Of a stretch of 45,485 bases of DNA, positions 25,274 through 32,842 are shown piece by piece; position 1 is the stretch's first letter, and each line of letters begins with the position of its first letter. Source of the stretch: Thermoplasmata archaeon (lineage in GTDB: Archaea > Thermoplasmatota > Thermoplasmata > GCA-020350865); contig CP070751.1 in NCBI GenBank assembly GCA_020348445.1, forward strand, positions 3,546,165 through 3,591,649, read 5' to 3'. The notes beneath the pieces are model-generated. The model searched no databases. It had not been told where the DNA came from and saw nothing but the letters and a program-made list of their open reading frames with translations. The position numbers were made by a program, and so were the translations under genes.

Positions 25274-25732
25274 TTTGGTCTGGTAACATAAAAAAGATTT
25301 TCGCAAAAGATACCTAATCCATGTTAACATATTCGCAATAGGTACCCCATCCACGTTAACATAACAACACCATAAAACAAATAAAAACATTTATGTACAT
25401 GTATTAACATTCCCCCTACCTGGGTTAACGTATTGGGATGGGAAACCCAACCAGGAGAAAAAATGCAACATAAACTGCCTGGACTTTGTTTTCCTAACAA
25501 TAACCTGACCTGAATAAGCTGTCAAACCAAAGGTTTATTGTTATACAATATTCCGAGGTATGACCTTAAGAATGAGCGCTGTGCCGAAGAAATAAGACAC
25601 AATTGATGTACGAATATATTTCTAGGCAAGTCGCTCTTCGAAGAAGAGCGCCGTGGTGGGGCGCGATGATAGGAAGGAAGATCAAATTCTTCTTTTCGTA
25701 AAATACCAACAAGGCATAGGATGGGAAATTAA
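25274..25732. other. Intergenic region with GTTAAC repeats and hairpins
   Basis: The 459-base spacer has no clear gene apart from a possible 16-codon leader frame at 25463 (preceded by GGAG). A degenerate direct repeat of about 30 bases occurs twice at 25303-25365. Inverted repeats lie at 25495-25543 and 25632-25650 (CGCTCTTC, GAA, GAAGAGCG), followed by a GCGCC…GGCGC pair. The promoter of the next gene should lie in the right part. Confidence 0.45.
25281..25431. repeat. Cluster of GTTAAC-type motifs
   Basis: GTTAAC cores occur at 25323-25328, 25355-25360 and 25424-25429, with variants ATTAAC at 25403-25408 and GGTAACATA at about 25282. The first is the palindrome ATGTTAACAT. Spacing is irregular (32, 48, 21), unlike CRISPR. 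They may be regulator-binding sites upstream of the 25733 gene. Confidence 0.35.
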
Positions 25733-27154
25733 ATGAAAAAAAGAAGTAGAATGCTATGGCTATCTGCAATAGCTATAGTAATAAGTTTAGTGATTTCAGG
25801 CATGCCAGCAACCTCTTCGGTAGAAGGCCCTGTTTCAGGCGCGTTATTTACCACAGATAAGGACGGCCTTCTAGTGAACGGCAACATCTATTCATCCAAA
25901 AGCGATGTGTATATAAGTGGAGGACCAGGACCAAATGCACCACCAGGTGCAGCGGGGCTTCCTGATGGGGAATACTATTTTCAAGTGACTGATCCCAGCG
26001 GGAAGAGACTGCTTAGCACCGACGACATATCAGAGCGGCATTTCAGGGTGCACGGCGGGATAATTGTCGAGTATCTTGGAAGTGTATTATTGAAGAAAAA
26101 CGGTGATCCGGCAAAGAATCAAAGGTTTGAGATCGTGGAGGAGATCGAAAATGAGTACGGTGAAAATGCCATAGTAATCAGGCTAATGCCGTACAAGAAC
26201 ACACCCAATAAAGGTGGAGTGTACAAGGCATGGGCGACTCCTGTAAACAGGTACGATCCCGAAGATCGGCACTCGTTCTATGGATTTATCCCGCAGTGGT
26301 CCAAGACAGACAACTACAAAATTAAATTGAAGGGTGGTGGAAAACCTGAGCCTCCAATACAATCGTTCTTAGAACTACACAAGTTCTACGATACCAATTA
26401 TAACGGGATCATCGATCCCTGTGAACCTGAGCTTACAGGGTGGATGTTCGCGGTAACTGATCCTCTGGGTGTGACAAACTTCTATTACTCACCTAGGGTA
26501 CTGGATATAACAGCTAATGAAGGAACATATACCATTACCGAGATATTTCCGCAGGGAACTTGGATTCAGACTGCTGTTGTTGTGAATGGTGTATATCAGA
26601 TGCCTGTAACTCCAACTGTTACTGTAACTATCCATGACAATGAAAGACACATTGTAAAGTACCTGAATTTTGCTTTAGGGTGGTACGGCGGCGGCCATAC
26701 ACCTGGATACTGGCATAATAAGAACGGCCAGGCAGAAATTGGACAGGACGATCTCGATTATGTGGAAGGTTTAAATCCGTTCGCAGGACCAAAACCTGAC
26801 TTCTATCCAACAGGAGTGGATGTACCATTCCAGACAAAGGAAGACATTGCGCTCTTTTTAGTTGGTAATATAGCCTCTGAAATGGCAAACAACATGCGCT
26901 ACAAGCTGGCAAAGTTCTTTTTGGCAATGGAGCTTAATGTCTACAATGGCTATGTGGATCCAGAATCAGTTATATATCTTGGACCTGGTGATTTCCAGAC
27001 AGTAGGTGATGTCTTGGATTATATCAATGCCGAGTATCCATGGGACGGTCCAGGTTGGAATGAGGCAAAACAAGCTTATTACAAGAATGCCTTGGATGCC
27101 GCCTGCAACAACGAGAACTTCCCGCACCCGACACCACCGCCGATAGTGTACTAA
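25733..27154 (+). CDS. Secreted surface protein with prealbumin-like/SdrD B-like domain
   Basis: The 473-residue protein has a signal peptide (about 1-32) and an N-terminal beta-rich domain. A prealbumin-like or B-repeat domain follows at about 212-315 (LHKFYDTNYNGIIDPCEPEL…YTITEIFP). Such domains bind calcium through the DxNxNGxxD loop and act as rigid stalks. The C-terminal 150 residues start with the GYWHNKNG motif (about 325-332), seen in bacterial and archaeal extracellular proteins of unknown role. No membrane anchor is visible. The gene ends at a strong terminator that it shares with the convergent hdrD-like gene. Confidence 0.65.
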   Translation: MKKRSRMLWLSAIAIVISLVISGMPATSSVEGPVSGALFTTDKDGLLVNGNIYSSKSDVYISGGPGPNAPPGAAGLPDGEYYFQVTDPSGKRLLSTDDISERHFRVHGGIIVEYLGSVLLKKNGDPAKNQRFEIVEEIENEYGENAIVIRLMPYKNTPNKGGVYKAWATPVNRYDPEDRHSFYGFIPQWSKTDNYKIKLKGGGKPEPPIQSFLELHKFYDTNYNGIIDPCEPELTGWMFAVTDPLGVTNFYYSPRVLDITANEGTYTITEIFPQGTWIQTAVVVNGVYQMPVTPTVTVTIHDNERHIVKYLNFALGWYGGGHTPGYWHNKNGQAEIGQDDLDYVEGLNPFAGPKPDFYPTGVDVPFQTKEDIALFLVGNIASEMANNMRYKLAKFFLAMELNVYNGYVDPESVIYLGPGDFQTVGDVLDYINAEYPWDGPGWNEAKQAYYKNALDAACNNENFPHPTPPPIVY

Positions 27155-27180
27155 AATGAATAAATAAAAATTAGCAATAA

Positions 27181-27218
27181 AATCCCCGTAATGGGGATTC
27201 TTTTATTATTTTTTTATT
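27181..27218. terminator. Bidirectional hairpin terminator
   Basis: A perfect 7-bp hairpin (AATCCCC, GTAAT, GGGGATT) at 27181-27199 is followed by a T-rich tract on the plus strand. It is preceded by an A-rich tract that serves as T-tract for the minus strand. It separates the convergent 25733 and hdrD-like genes. Confidence 0.7.
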
Positions 27219-28333
27219 CAATCTTGCACACACATTGCTACAATTTCACTAAGATCAAAGATCTTCAACGGTATCTTTTTCTTGGTGGCTGTGAACTTGA
27301 AGTTCATGTAGCACATTGGGCAGGATGTGACAAGAGCATCAACACCAAGAGGTAAGACTTCCCTTGACAGCTTCCTTTCCGCAATTTCCATGGGCATCTT
27401 CTGGTTCAAGGAAGGTAATCCCCCTCCTCCACCACAACAGCTTGAAAATTCTCTGTTTCTGTCCATCTCAATGAGTTCAAGCCCCCCGATTTTTTCTAAG
27501 ATTTTCCGGGGTTCATCGTATATCCCCGCATGCCTTCCCAATGTACAAGGATCATGGTATGTGACCTTCATAGGCTTCTCGAGTTTGAGGTTATTTAGAT
27601 TCTTTTCAAGGAATTGGGAGGAATGCAGAACCTCAGCTCCCGATAACTCCACTCCCAACATTTCAGGATACAATTTAGTGAACGCGTTGTAGCAACCTGA
27701 ACAAGGCACTATAACTTGCTCAACTCCAGCACCCTTTATTGCTTCAGCAACATTTTTAGCAATATCTTTTGCTTCATCCAGTAAACCAAGACAGATTAGA
27801 GGTTCACCACAACAGGGTTCGTCTTTTAGAATCTTGAATTTTTGCCCCCTATTATTCATCACCTTTGCAGTCGAACTAATGATGTTAGGGGCTTTAATAG
27901 AAGGGGTGCAACCGAGCCAAAATAATGTTTTTGGATCTTTTGAGGATTCTAAAGGAGGTGTGATACGGGAGGTTTTCTCTCTTCCTTTTAAAACATAAGG
28001 GCTCTTATTTTCATTGACTATATCAAGAAGCTCCCTTACCTCCTTTGGTGCAGCATTTTTCTCCAATGCCAATTCCCTTAGAGCCCAAACAAGTTTTGGA
28101 ATCTCAAGACCTTCTGTGCATAACTCTTTGCATCTGAAACATAAGGTGCACAACCAGGGATCTTTTTTCAAGAACTCTGGATCCTCATGTAGTTCAAGTT
28201 GAAGATGGCGAACAAGCTTTCTTATGTTGAAATCTGAGACCTCCTTGGTAGGGCAGCTTGCTGTGCATGTCCCGCATTGGGCGCACACCCTTATCAGTTC
28301 CTTGTACTGCTCAGTAATTTCTTCATTACTCAA
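27218..28333 (-). CDS. hdrD: HdrD-like iron-sulfur protein (HdrC+HdrB fusion)
   Basis: The 371-residue protein has an HdrC-like N-terminus with two 4Fe-4S motifs (Cys 17, 20, 23, 27 and 62, 65, 68, 72). Two CCG domains of the HdrB type follow (PCCGEP; SSCCGGGGG; CPMCYMNF). Heterodisulfide reductase D reduces disulfides at a special non-cubane cluster bound by CCG cysteines. Start is TTG 28333, overlapping the upstream stop as TTGA, with GGAG eight bases before it; upstream codons in the frame belong to the overlapping gene. It is the last gene of the unit and the likely electron exit site. The disulfide or other acceptor is not shown by the sequence. Confidence 0.8.
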   Translation of the reverse strand: MSNEEITEQYKELIRVCAQCGTCTASCPTKEVSDFNIRKLVRHLQLELHEDPEFLKKDPWLCTLCFRCKELCTEGLEIPKLVWALRELALEKNAAPKEVRELLDIVNENKSPYVLKGREKTSRITPPLESSKDPKTLFWLGCTPSIKAPNIISSTAKVMNNRGQKFKILKDEPCCGEPLICLGLLDEAKDIAKNVAEAIKGAGVEQVIVPCSGCYNAFTKLYPEMLGVELSGAEVLHSSQFLEKNLNNLKLEKPMKVTYHDPCTLGRHAGIYDEPRKILEKIGGLELIEMDRNREFSSCCGGGGGLPSLNQKMPMEIAERKLSREVLPLGVDALVTSCPMCYMNFKFTATKKKIPLKIFDLSEIVAMCVQD

Positions 28334-30375
28334 ACGTTCAACTCCGAAACCATATTCTTTACACAAGATGTGAACTTGGGGCCATCTGCGGCAGAAAGCC
28401 ATACAGTCCAAACCTTATCAGCATCCATTCCCTTCTTGGCCAACTTCTTCTTCAATTTCTCGATTCTGTCCTTACACTTGTAGTTCCCAGTTATGTAATG
28501 ACAAGTCGGGAATTCGCAACCCGCAACCAGAACTCCACCTGCTCCCAATTCCAATGCTTTCTCTACAAAAGTCTTGTCCACCCTTCCTGCACACATAACA
28601 CGAATGATCCTGATATTTGTAGGATACTCGGATCTTCCAACTCCTGCCATGTCAACTGCACCCATGGCGCACCAGTGACAGCAGAATGCAACGATCTTGT
28701 TCTCAGGCTCTTCTTCCAAGGCAGCTTCAACTTGGGACAATATCTGCTCGTTCGTGAAGTGAATTATATCAATTGCATCCTTGGAACACTCAGCTGCACA
28801 AGTTCCACATCCTTTACAAATAGCTTTTATGACCTCAGGTCTTTTCTCATCCAGTTCGATTGCCCCGAAAGCACAATTTTTAGCACAAAGACCGCACTCG
28901 TTGCAGTTCTCGTAATCGATATCGGCCACGATACCTTCGGCTTCAACATATCCCCTGTTCATGGGAATTGCTGCCCTCATTGCCGCTCCTTCTGCCTCCT
29001 CCATGCTCTCCCTTACATTTTTTGGAGAGCGGGCGCATCCTCCAAGATGCAATCCCGATGTCGCAAAGTCCAGTGGTGCAAGCTTGATGTGGGCCTCCTG
29101 GAAAAATCCATTAGAATTAGTAGATACCTTGAGCAATCCTTTTAGTTTATCAACTGTCTCATCACCTTGAAAAGCACATGTGAGAACTACAAGATCGGGA
29201 TTTATCCTGAGCTCCTTTCCTAGAAGAATGTCATGAACCTTTAAAACTAGCTTACCATCTTCTTCATTCACTTCTGGATTATGAAGATCGTTATATCGAA
29301 TAAGTTTGATATCAAATCTCTCTAAAACATCCTTTTGATAATTTACCTCATTCCCTCTTAGGTTGAGATCTTTGAAAAGAAGAAATATTTTAGCAGAGGG
29401 ATTAGCCGCCTTGATTGCCTTTGCATTCTTCATAGATATCAGGCAGCCTACGTTGCAACATCCCCGCTCCTCGTTTCTGGAATTTACACAGTTGATTATA
29501 GCTACCTCTTTTAAATCCGAAACCTCCTTTTGTTTCAGCAATCTTTCAAGTTGAAGCTGAGTTATTACTTTACTTGATTTTCCATAACTGTATTCACCTT
29601 TGGGAACGTGTTCTTTCATCCCAGTTGTTACGATAATGGTTGAGATATCACACTCCTTTTTTTCCCCTGATTTTGTAAGCTCCACCTTGTAGTTCCCCAC
29701 ATATCCTTTAACATCTTCAAGTTCGGTTTCTGTGAGAACCTCAATGTTATCATTTCCCTCGATCTTTTTCATTCTATCTTCGACAATCTCGCATGCTTTA
29801 ACATCGTAAGGTGCAATAGAATCTGCCTTATTCAATAGACCTCCAAGCTCCTTGTCTCTCTCCACAAGCTTGACATTGAAACCTGAATCTGCCAGGGCCA
29901 AGGCAGAGGTCATTCCTGAAATGCCTCCACCCACAACCAAGCAGTCCTTTCCAACTGAAAGGCGTGTTTCCTCTGCAGGCTCAAGCAGTCTCGCCTTTGC
30001 GACTCCCATTCGAACAAGGTCTTTTGCCTTCTCTGTAGCTGCAACTGGATCGGATTTATGCACCCAGGAGCTCTGCTCCCTTATACTTACGAATTCCAGA
30101 AGATATGGATTTAGGCCCCCTTCCTTCACAGTGGACTTGAATGTGGGCTCGTGGGTTCTTGGGGTACAGCAGGCAACTACAACGCGATTGAGATCGTGCT
30201 CTTTAATATACTCTTGAATCTTGGAAAGATAATCTACAGAGCATATCCATTTGCCCTCATCTGCGAAAACCACATCATCGAGGGTCCTTGCATACTCAAC
30301 AACAGAGGCAACATCCACCACGCCTGCAATATTGGATCCGCAGTCGCAGACAAAGACTCCCACCCTAATCTCCAT
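28330..30375 (-). CDS. HdrA-MvhD fusion, QmoB-like
   Basis: The 681-residue protein has the HdrA N-terminal domain (VCDCGSNI near 9-16) and an FAD-binding domain (GGGISG 149-154). Two ferredoxin clusters (about 487-540) and a C-terminal MvhD domain (from about 562) follow, with CCHWC, MCAG, GC-[x]4-C ligands for a 2Fe-2S cluster. This order is that of QmoB. Compared with the full HdrA at 32829-34835 it lacks the DCxxC site after the FAD loop. It also lacks the ferredoxin insert. Electrons probably pass from a flavin partner through MvhD to HdrD. It overlaps both neighbours, indicating translational coupling. Confidence 0.8.
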   Translation of the reverse strand: MEIRVGVFVCDCGSNIAGVVDVASVVEYARTLDDVVFADEGKWICSVDYLSKIQEYIKEHDLNRVVVACCTPRTHEPTFKSTVKEGGLNPYLLEFVSIREQSSWVHKSDPVAATEKAKDLVRMGVAKARLLEPAEETRLSVGKDCLVVGGGISGMTSALALADSGFNVKLVERDKELGGLLNKADSIAPYDVKACEIVEDRMKKIEGNDNIEVLTETELEDVKGYVGNYKVELTKSGEKKECDISTIIVTTGMKEHVPKGEYSYGKSSKVITQLQLERLLKQKEVSDLKEVAIINCVNSRNEERGCCNVGCLISMKNAKAIKAANPSAKIFLLFKDLNLRGNEVNYQKDVLERFDIKLIRYNDLHNPEVNEEDGKLVLKVHDILLGKELRINPDLVVLTCAFQGDETVDKLKGLLKVSTNSNGFFQEAHIKLAPLDFATSGLHLGGCARSPKNVRESMEEAEGAAMRAAIPMNRGYVEAEGIVADIDYENCNECGLCAKNCAFGAIELDEKRPEVIKAICKGCGTCAAECSKDAIDIIHFTNEQILSQVEAALEEEPENKIVAFCCHWCAMGAVDMAGVGRSEYPTNIRIIRVMCAGRVDKTFVEKALELGAGGVLVAGCEFPTCHYITGNYKCKDRIEKLKKKLAKKGMDADKVWTVWLSAADGPKFTSCVKNMVSELNV

Positions 30376-31756
30376 TTTCCCGCCTCCCTTTTGCTGCTTT
30401 CATACTGGCTGCAGTAGCCTGCACCACAGACTCTGAGATATCGATTGGACCTGTTGCCCCTCCGCAAAGATAAATGCCCTTTACATTCGTTTCCAAGGGA
30501 GCGTTCACAGGATCAGGCTCAGAAAAGAAACCATTTTCATCGAGTTGGATCTTTAACACCTTGGATAGTTTTTTATTTCTAGTGCTTGGGATCAAAGCAG
30601 TGGAGAGAACAAGAAGGTCAACTTCAAGCTCCTTTACATCCCCGGTTTCAAGATCCTCGTATCTTACGATCAAGTTCTTGGTCTTTGGATCTTCAAAGAC
30701 ATCTGAGGGTTTTCCGAGGATGTAATTTACTCCAAGCCCATTTGCCTTTGTATAAAACTCGTGAAATCCTTTACCGTAGGTTTTAAGATTGTTGTTGAAT
30801 ACAAAGGTTTCCACGTCCTCATGGTGCTCCTTTGTGATTATTGTCTGCTTGGTTGCTATCATGCAGCATACCTTGGAGCAGTAAGATATACCAATCCGTT
30901 TTTCGCGCCCAACGCATTGAATCCAAGCGATTTTCTTTGGATGAGAGCCGTCAGAAGGCCTTACTATATCACCCTCGGTTGGCCCCCCCGCATTCATCAA
31001 CCTTTCAAATTGTAGGTTCGTGATGACGTTTTCATATTTGCCATAACCATAGAGTCCCTCTGGTGGTTCGAATGCCTCAAGTCCTGAAGCCACCACTATA
31101 CTTCTTACATTGATATCAATAGGCTTTGCCTGCTGCCAAAGAAGTACAGCATCAGCCCCTTCATCCTTGCAGGCTTTGACGCATTTGGCAATTGGACATT
31201 CTCGGCATTGAATGCAGTCTATAATACATCCACCAATGCAGGCTCCATCTTCTCGCATCTTGCCGTACCGGCACAAATCATCAACAAGATAGGCATTGGG
31301 AACAGCCTGGGGAAATGGGATATAAATCAGCTTTCTCTGCCCAGAAATCTTGCCATCCAATTCATCAGGAACTGCAATAGGACAGACCTCTGCACATTTT
31401 CCACAGCCCTTGCATTTCTCTTCATCAATGAACCTGGGTTTTTTCTGAAGCCGAATATGAAAATCTCCAGCTGATCCCTTTACCCTTCTAACCTGGGTGT
31501 TGGCAAGAAGTTCTATATTTGGGTGTTTCTGCACTTCATACATCTTTGGGGCTTCGATACAGATTGAGCAATCATTTGTTGGAAATGTCTTGTCCAGTCT
31601 GGCCATAATGCCGCCTATTGAAGGGGTATCCTCCACAAGATAGACATGAAAACCAAAATCGGCCAGGTTTAGTGCAGCCTCGATACCTGCAATTCCCCCT
31701 CCGATTACGAGGACAGAATCAGATGATGTTGCTTCGTGCTCTGCCATTTGCTTCAC
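30365..31756 (-). CDS. HdrA-like flavoprotein, QmoA-like
   Basis: The 463-residue protein is a short HdrA with no N-terminal or C-terminal ferredoxin domain. It has the FAD motif GGGIAG at 19-24, a DCSIC cluster site (Cys 63, 66) and a ferredoxin insert (Cys 115, 118, 121, 125). An unusual run of eight cysteines spans 162-196. This plan and the next-door HdrA-MvhD fusion match the QmoA/QmoB pair, which moves electrons between quinones and APS reductase in sulfate reducers. No apr or sat gene is present here. Start is GTG 31756 (ATG at 31747 possible). Its stop overlaps the next start by 11 bases. Confidence 0.75.
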   Translation of the reverse strand: MKQMAEHEATSSDSVLVIGGGIAGIEAALNLADFGFHVYLVEDTPSIGGIMARLDKTFPTNDCSICIEAPKMYEVQKHPNIELLANTQVRRVKGSAGDFHIRLQKKPRFIDEEKCKGCGKCAEVCPIAVPDELDGKISGQRKLIYIPFPQAVPNAYLVDDLCRYGKMREDGACIGGCIIDCIQCRECPIAKCVKACKDEGADAVLLWQQAKPIDINVRSIVVASGLEAFEPPEGLYGYGKYENVITNLQFERLMNAGGPTEGDIVRPSDGSHPKKIAWIQCVGREKRIGISYCSKVCCMIATKQTIITKEHHEDVETFVFNNNLKTYGKGFHEFYTKANGLGVNYILGKPSDVFEDPKTKNLIVRYEDLETGDVKELEVDLLVLSTALIPSTRNKKLSKVLKIQLDENGFFSEPDPVNAPLETNVKGIYLCGGATGPIDISESVVQATAASMKAAKGRRENGD

Positions 31757-31817
31757 TTTTTCCCTATTAATCGAGATTTGTGATTTGAAAACCGTAAAAT
31801 GGTTTCTATCTATATGA

Positions 31818-31829
31818 ATATATATATAT
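31818..31829 (-). promoter_or_regulatory. Likely promoter of the qmo-like unit
   Basis: The 87-base gap between the two redox units has a run of TATA repeats at 31818-31829, about 65 bases before the GTG start. All other junctions in this block overlap, so the gap and TATA run mark a second transcription start. Confidence 0.45.
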
Positions 31830-31843
31830 GTATCTTATTATAA

Positions 31844-32842
31844 TCAGGCCCTACCTTTTTGCTTTGATACCTTTTTCAATGCCTCTATTCCCTTTAAATT
31901 ACCGCCAAAACCCGAAATTGCCCTTACTTTCTCGGCTTGATGGAATTTTTTACATGTTGGACAAAGGCCGACAAAATCAGTGGATTGAGCTTTATCTGTA
32001 AGAATTTTCTCAATATCCGCTGCCATCATTAAAGGTAAAAAGGGCTTATTGCAACGTTCACATGCCAACATGCCAACCTCGGCCTTTTGGTCCACCTCGC
32101 CCTTTAAAAACCGTTTTAAATCAAATTCCTCTCTAATTTCCATGCAATCCTTTGGACAGATCTCTTGACATCTACCACATGCAGTGCATTTCCAGTAGGT
32201 GTTATTGATCAGTATGACATCATTTTCGATAGCAGTTGTCATGGCCTCATCCTTGCAAACATAACTGCAGGCTCCACATCCAATGCATTTGTTCTCATCC
32301 AATATGGCCTCTCCAAATCCTGGAAAGACAGCTTGAAATTTCACTCCTTCTTTCCCAAAAGCATCAGAAATAGATAACAACAAATCCCGCATAATCATCC
32401 TTTTGTGATTGGAATGTAATGACAGAGACTTTTGATTCTTAAGGGGGTTTGGGCCGAGTTTTTTTATGGTGTTCGTAAATTCACCTGCAAAATTAGCGAA
32501 CTCAATTCCCATGGCAGCAGATAAAAGATGAATACTCAACCTTTCCTCTTCCAAGCCAAGGGCCATTAATGCCTTTTTCAGGAATTCCACCCTCTTTTCT
32601 GCTTTAATATTTCCATCTACATAATGGCACTGCTCAGGAAGACACCCTCCCACAAATACTCCATCTGCACCGTTTTCAAAGGCTCTGAGAATATGGATTA
32701 TATCCACCTGTCCTGAGCATGGAACTCGAATAAGCCTGATGTTGGGGGGATAGCTTAACCTCGTTGTTCCAGCCAAGTCCGCTGCAGCGTACACGCATTC
32801 ATTGCATACGAATCCAACGATAACAGGCTCAAATTTTTTCAT
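31844..32842 (-). CDS. MvhD-ferredoxin fusion with C-terminal zinc-type site
   Basis: The 332-residue protein starts with an MvhD domain that binds a 2Fe-2S cluster (Cys 13, 16, 42, 67, 72). A linker, two 4Fe-4S motifs (Cys 186, 189, 192, 196 and 219, 222, 225, 229) and a final CxxC pair (261, 264 and 294, 297) follow. The last site looks like the zinc or cluster site at the end of HycF-type ferredoxins. MvhD normally passes electrons from a hydrogenase or formate dehydrogenase to HdrA. The fused ferredoxin suggests a direct link to a soluble ferredoxin or another partner. It overlaps the upstream hdrA by 14 bases. Confidence 0.8.
   Translation of the reverse strand: MKKFEPVIVGFVCNECVYAAADLAGTTRLSYPPNIRLIRVPCSGQVDIIHILRAFENGADGVFVGGCLPEQCHYVDGNIKAEKRVEFLKKALMALGLEEERLSIHLLSAAMGIEFANFAGEFTNTIKKLGPNPLKNQKSLSLHSNHKRMIMRDLLLSISDAFGKEGVKFQAVFPGFGEAILDENKCIGCGACSYVCKDEAMTTAIENDVILINNTYWKCTACGRCQEICPKDCMEIREEFDLKRFLKGEVDQKAEVGMLACERCNKPFLPLMMAADIEKILTDKAQSTDFVGLCPTCKKFHQAEKVRAISGFGGNLKGIEALKKVSKQKGRA

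Noticed and set aside
25303..25365. Possible CRISPR repeats
   Set aside because: Only two degenerate copies of about 30 bases, other motif copies are irregularly spaced, and there are no cas genes.
28334..28411. Longer start of the HdrD-like gene
   Set aside because: The extra 26 codons lie inside the upstream gene; TTG at 28333 has a good ribosome site and gives the normal HdrC-like start.
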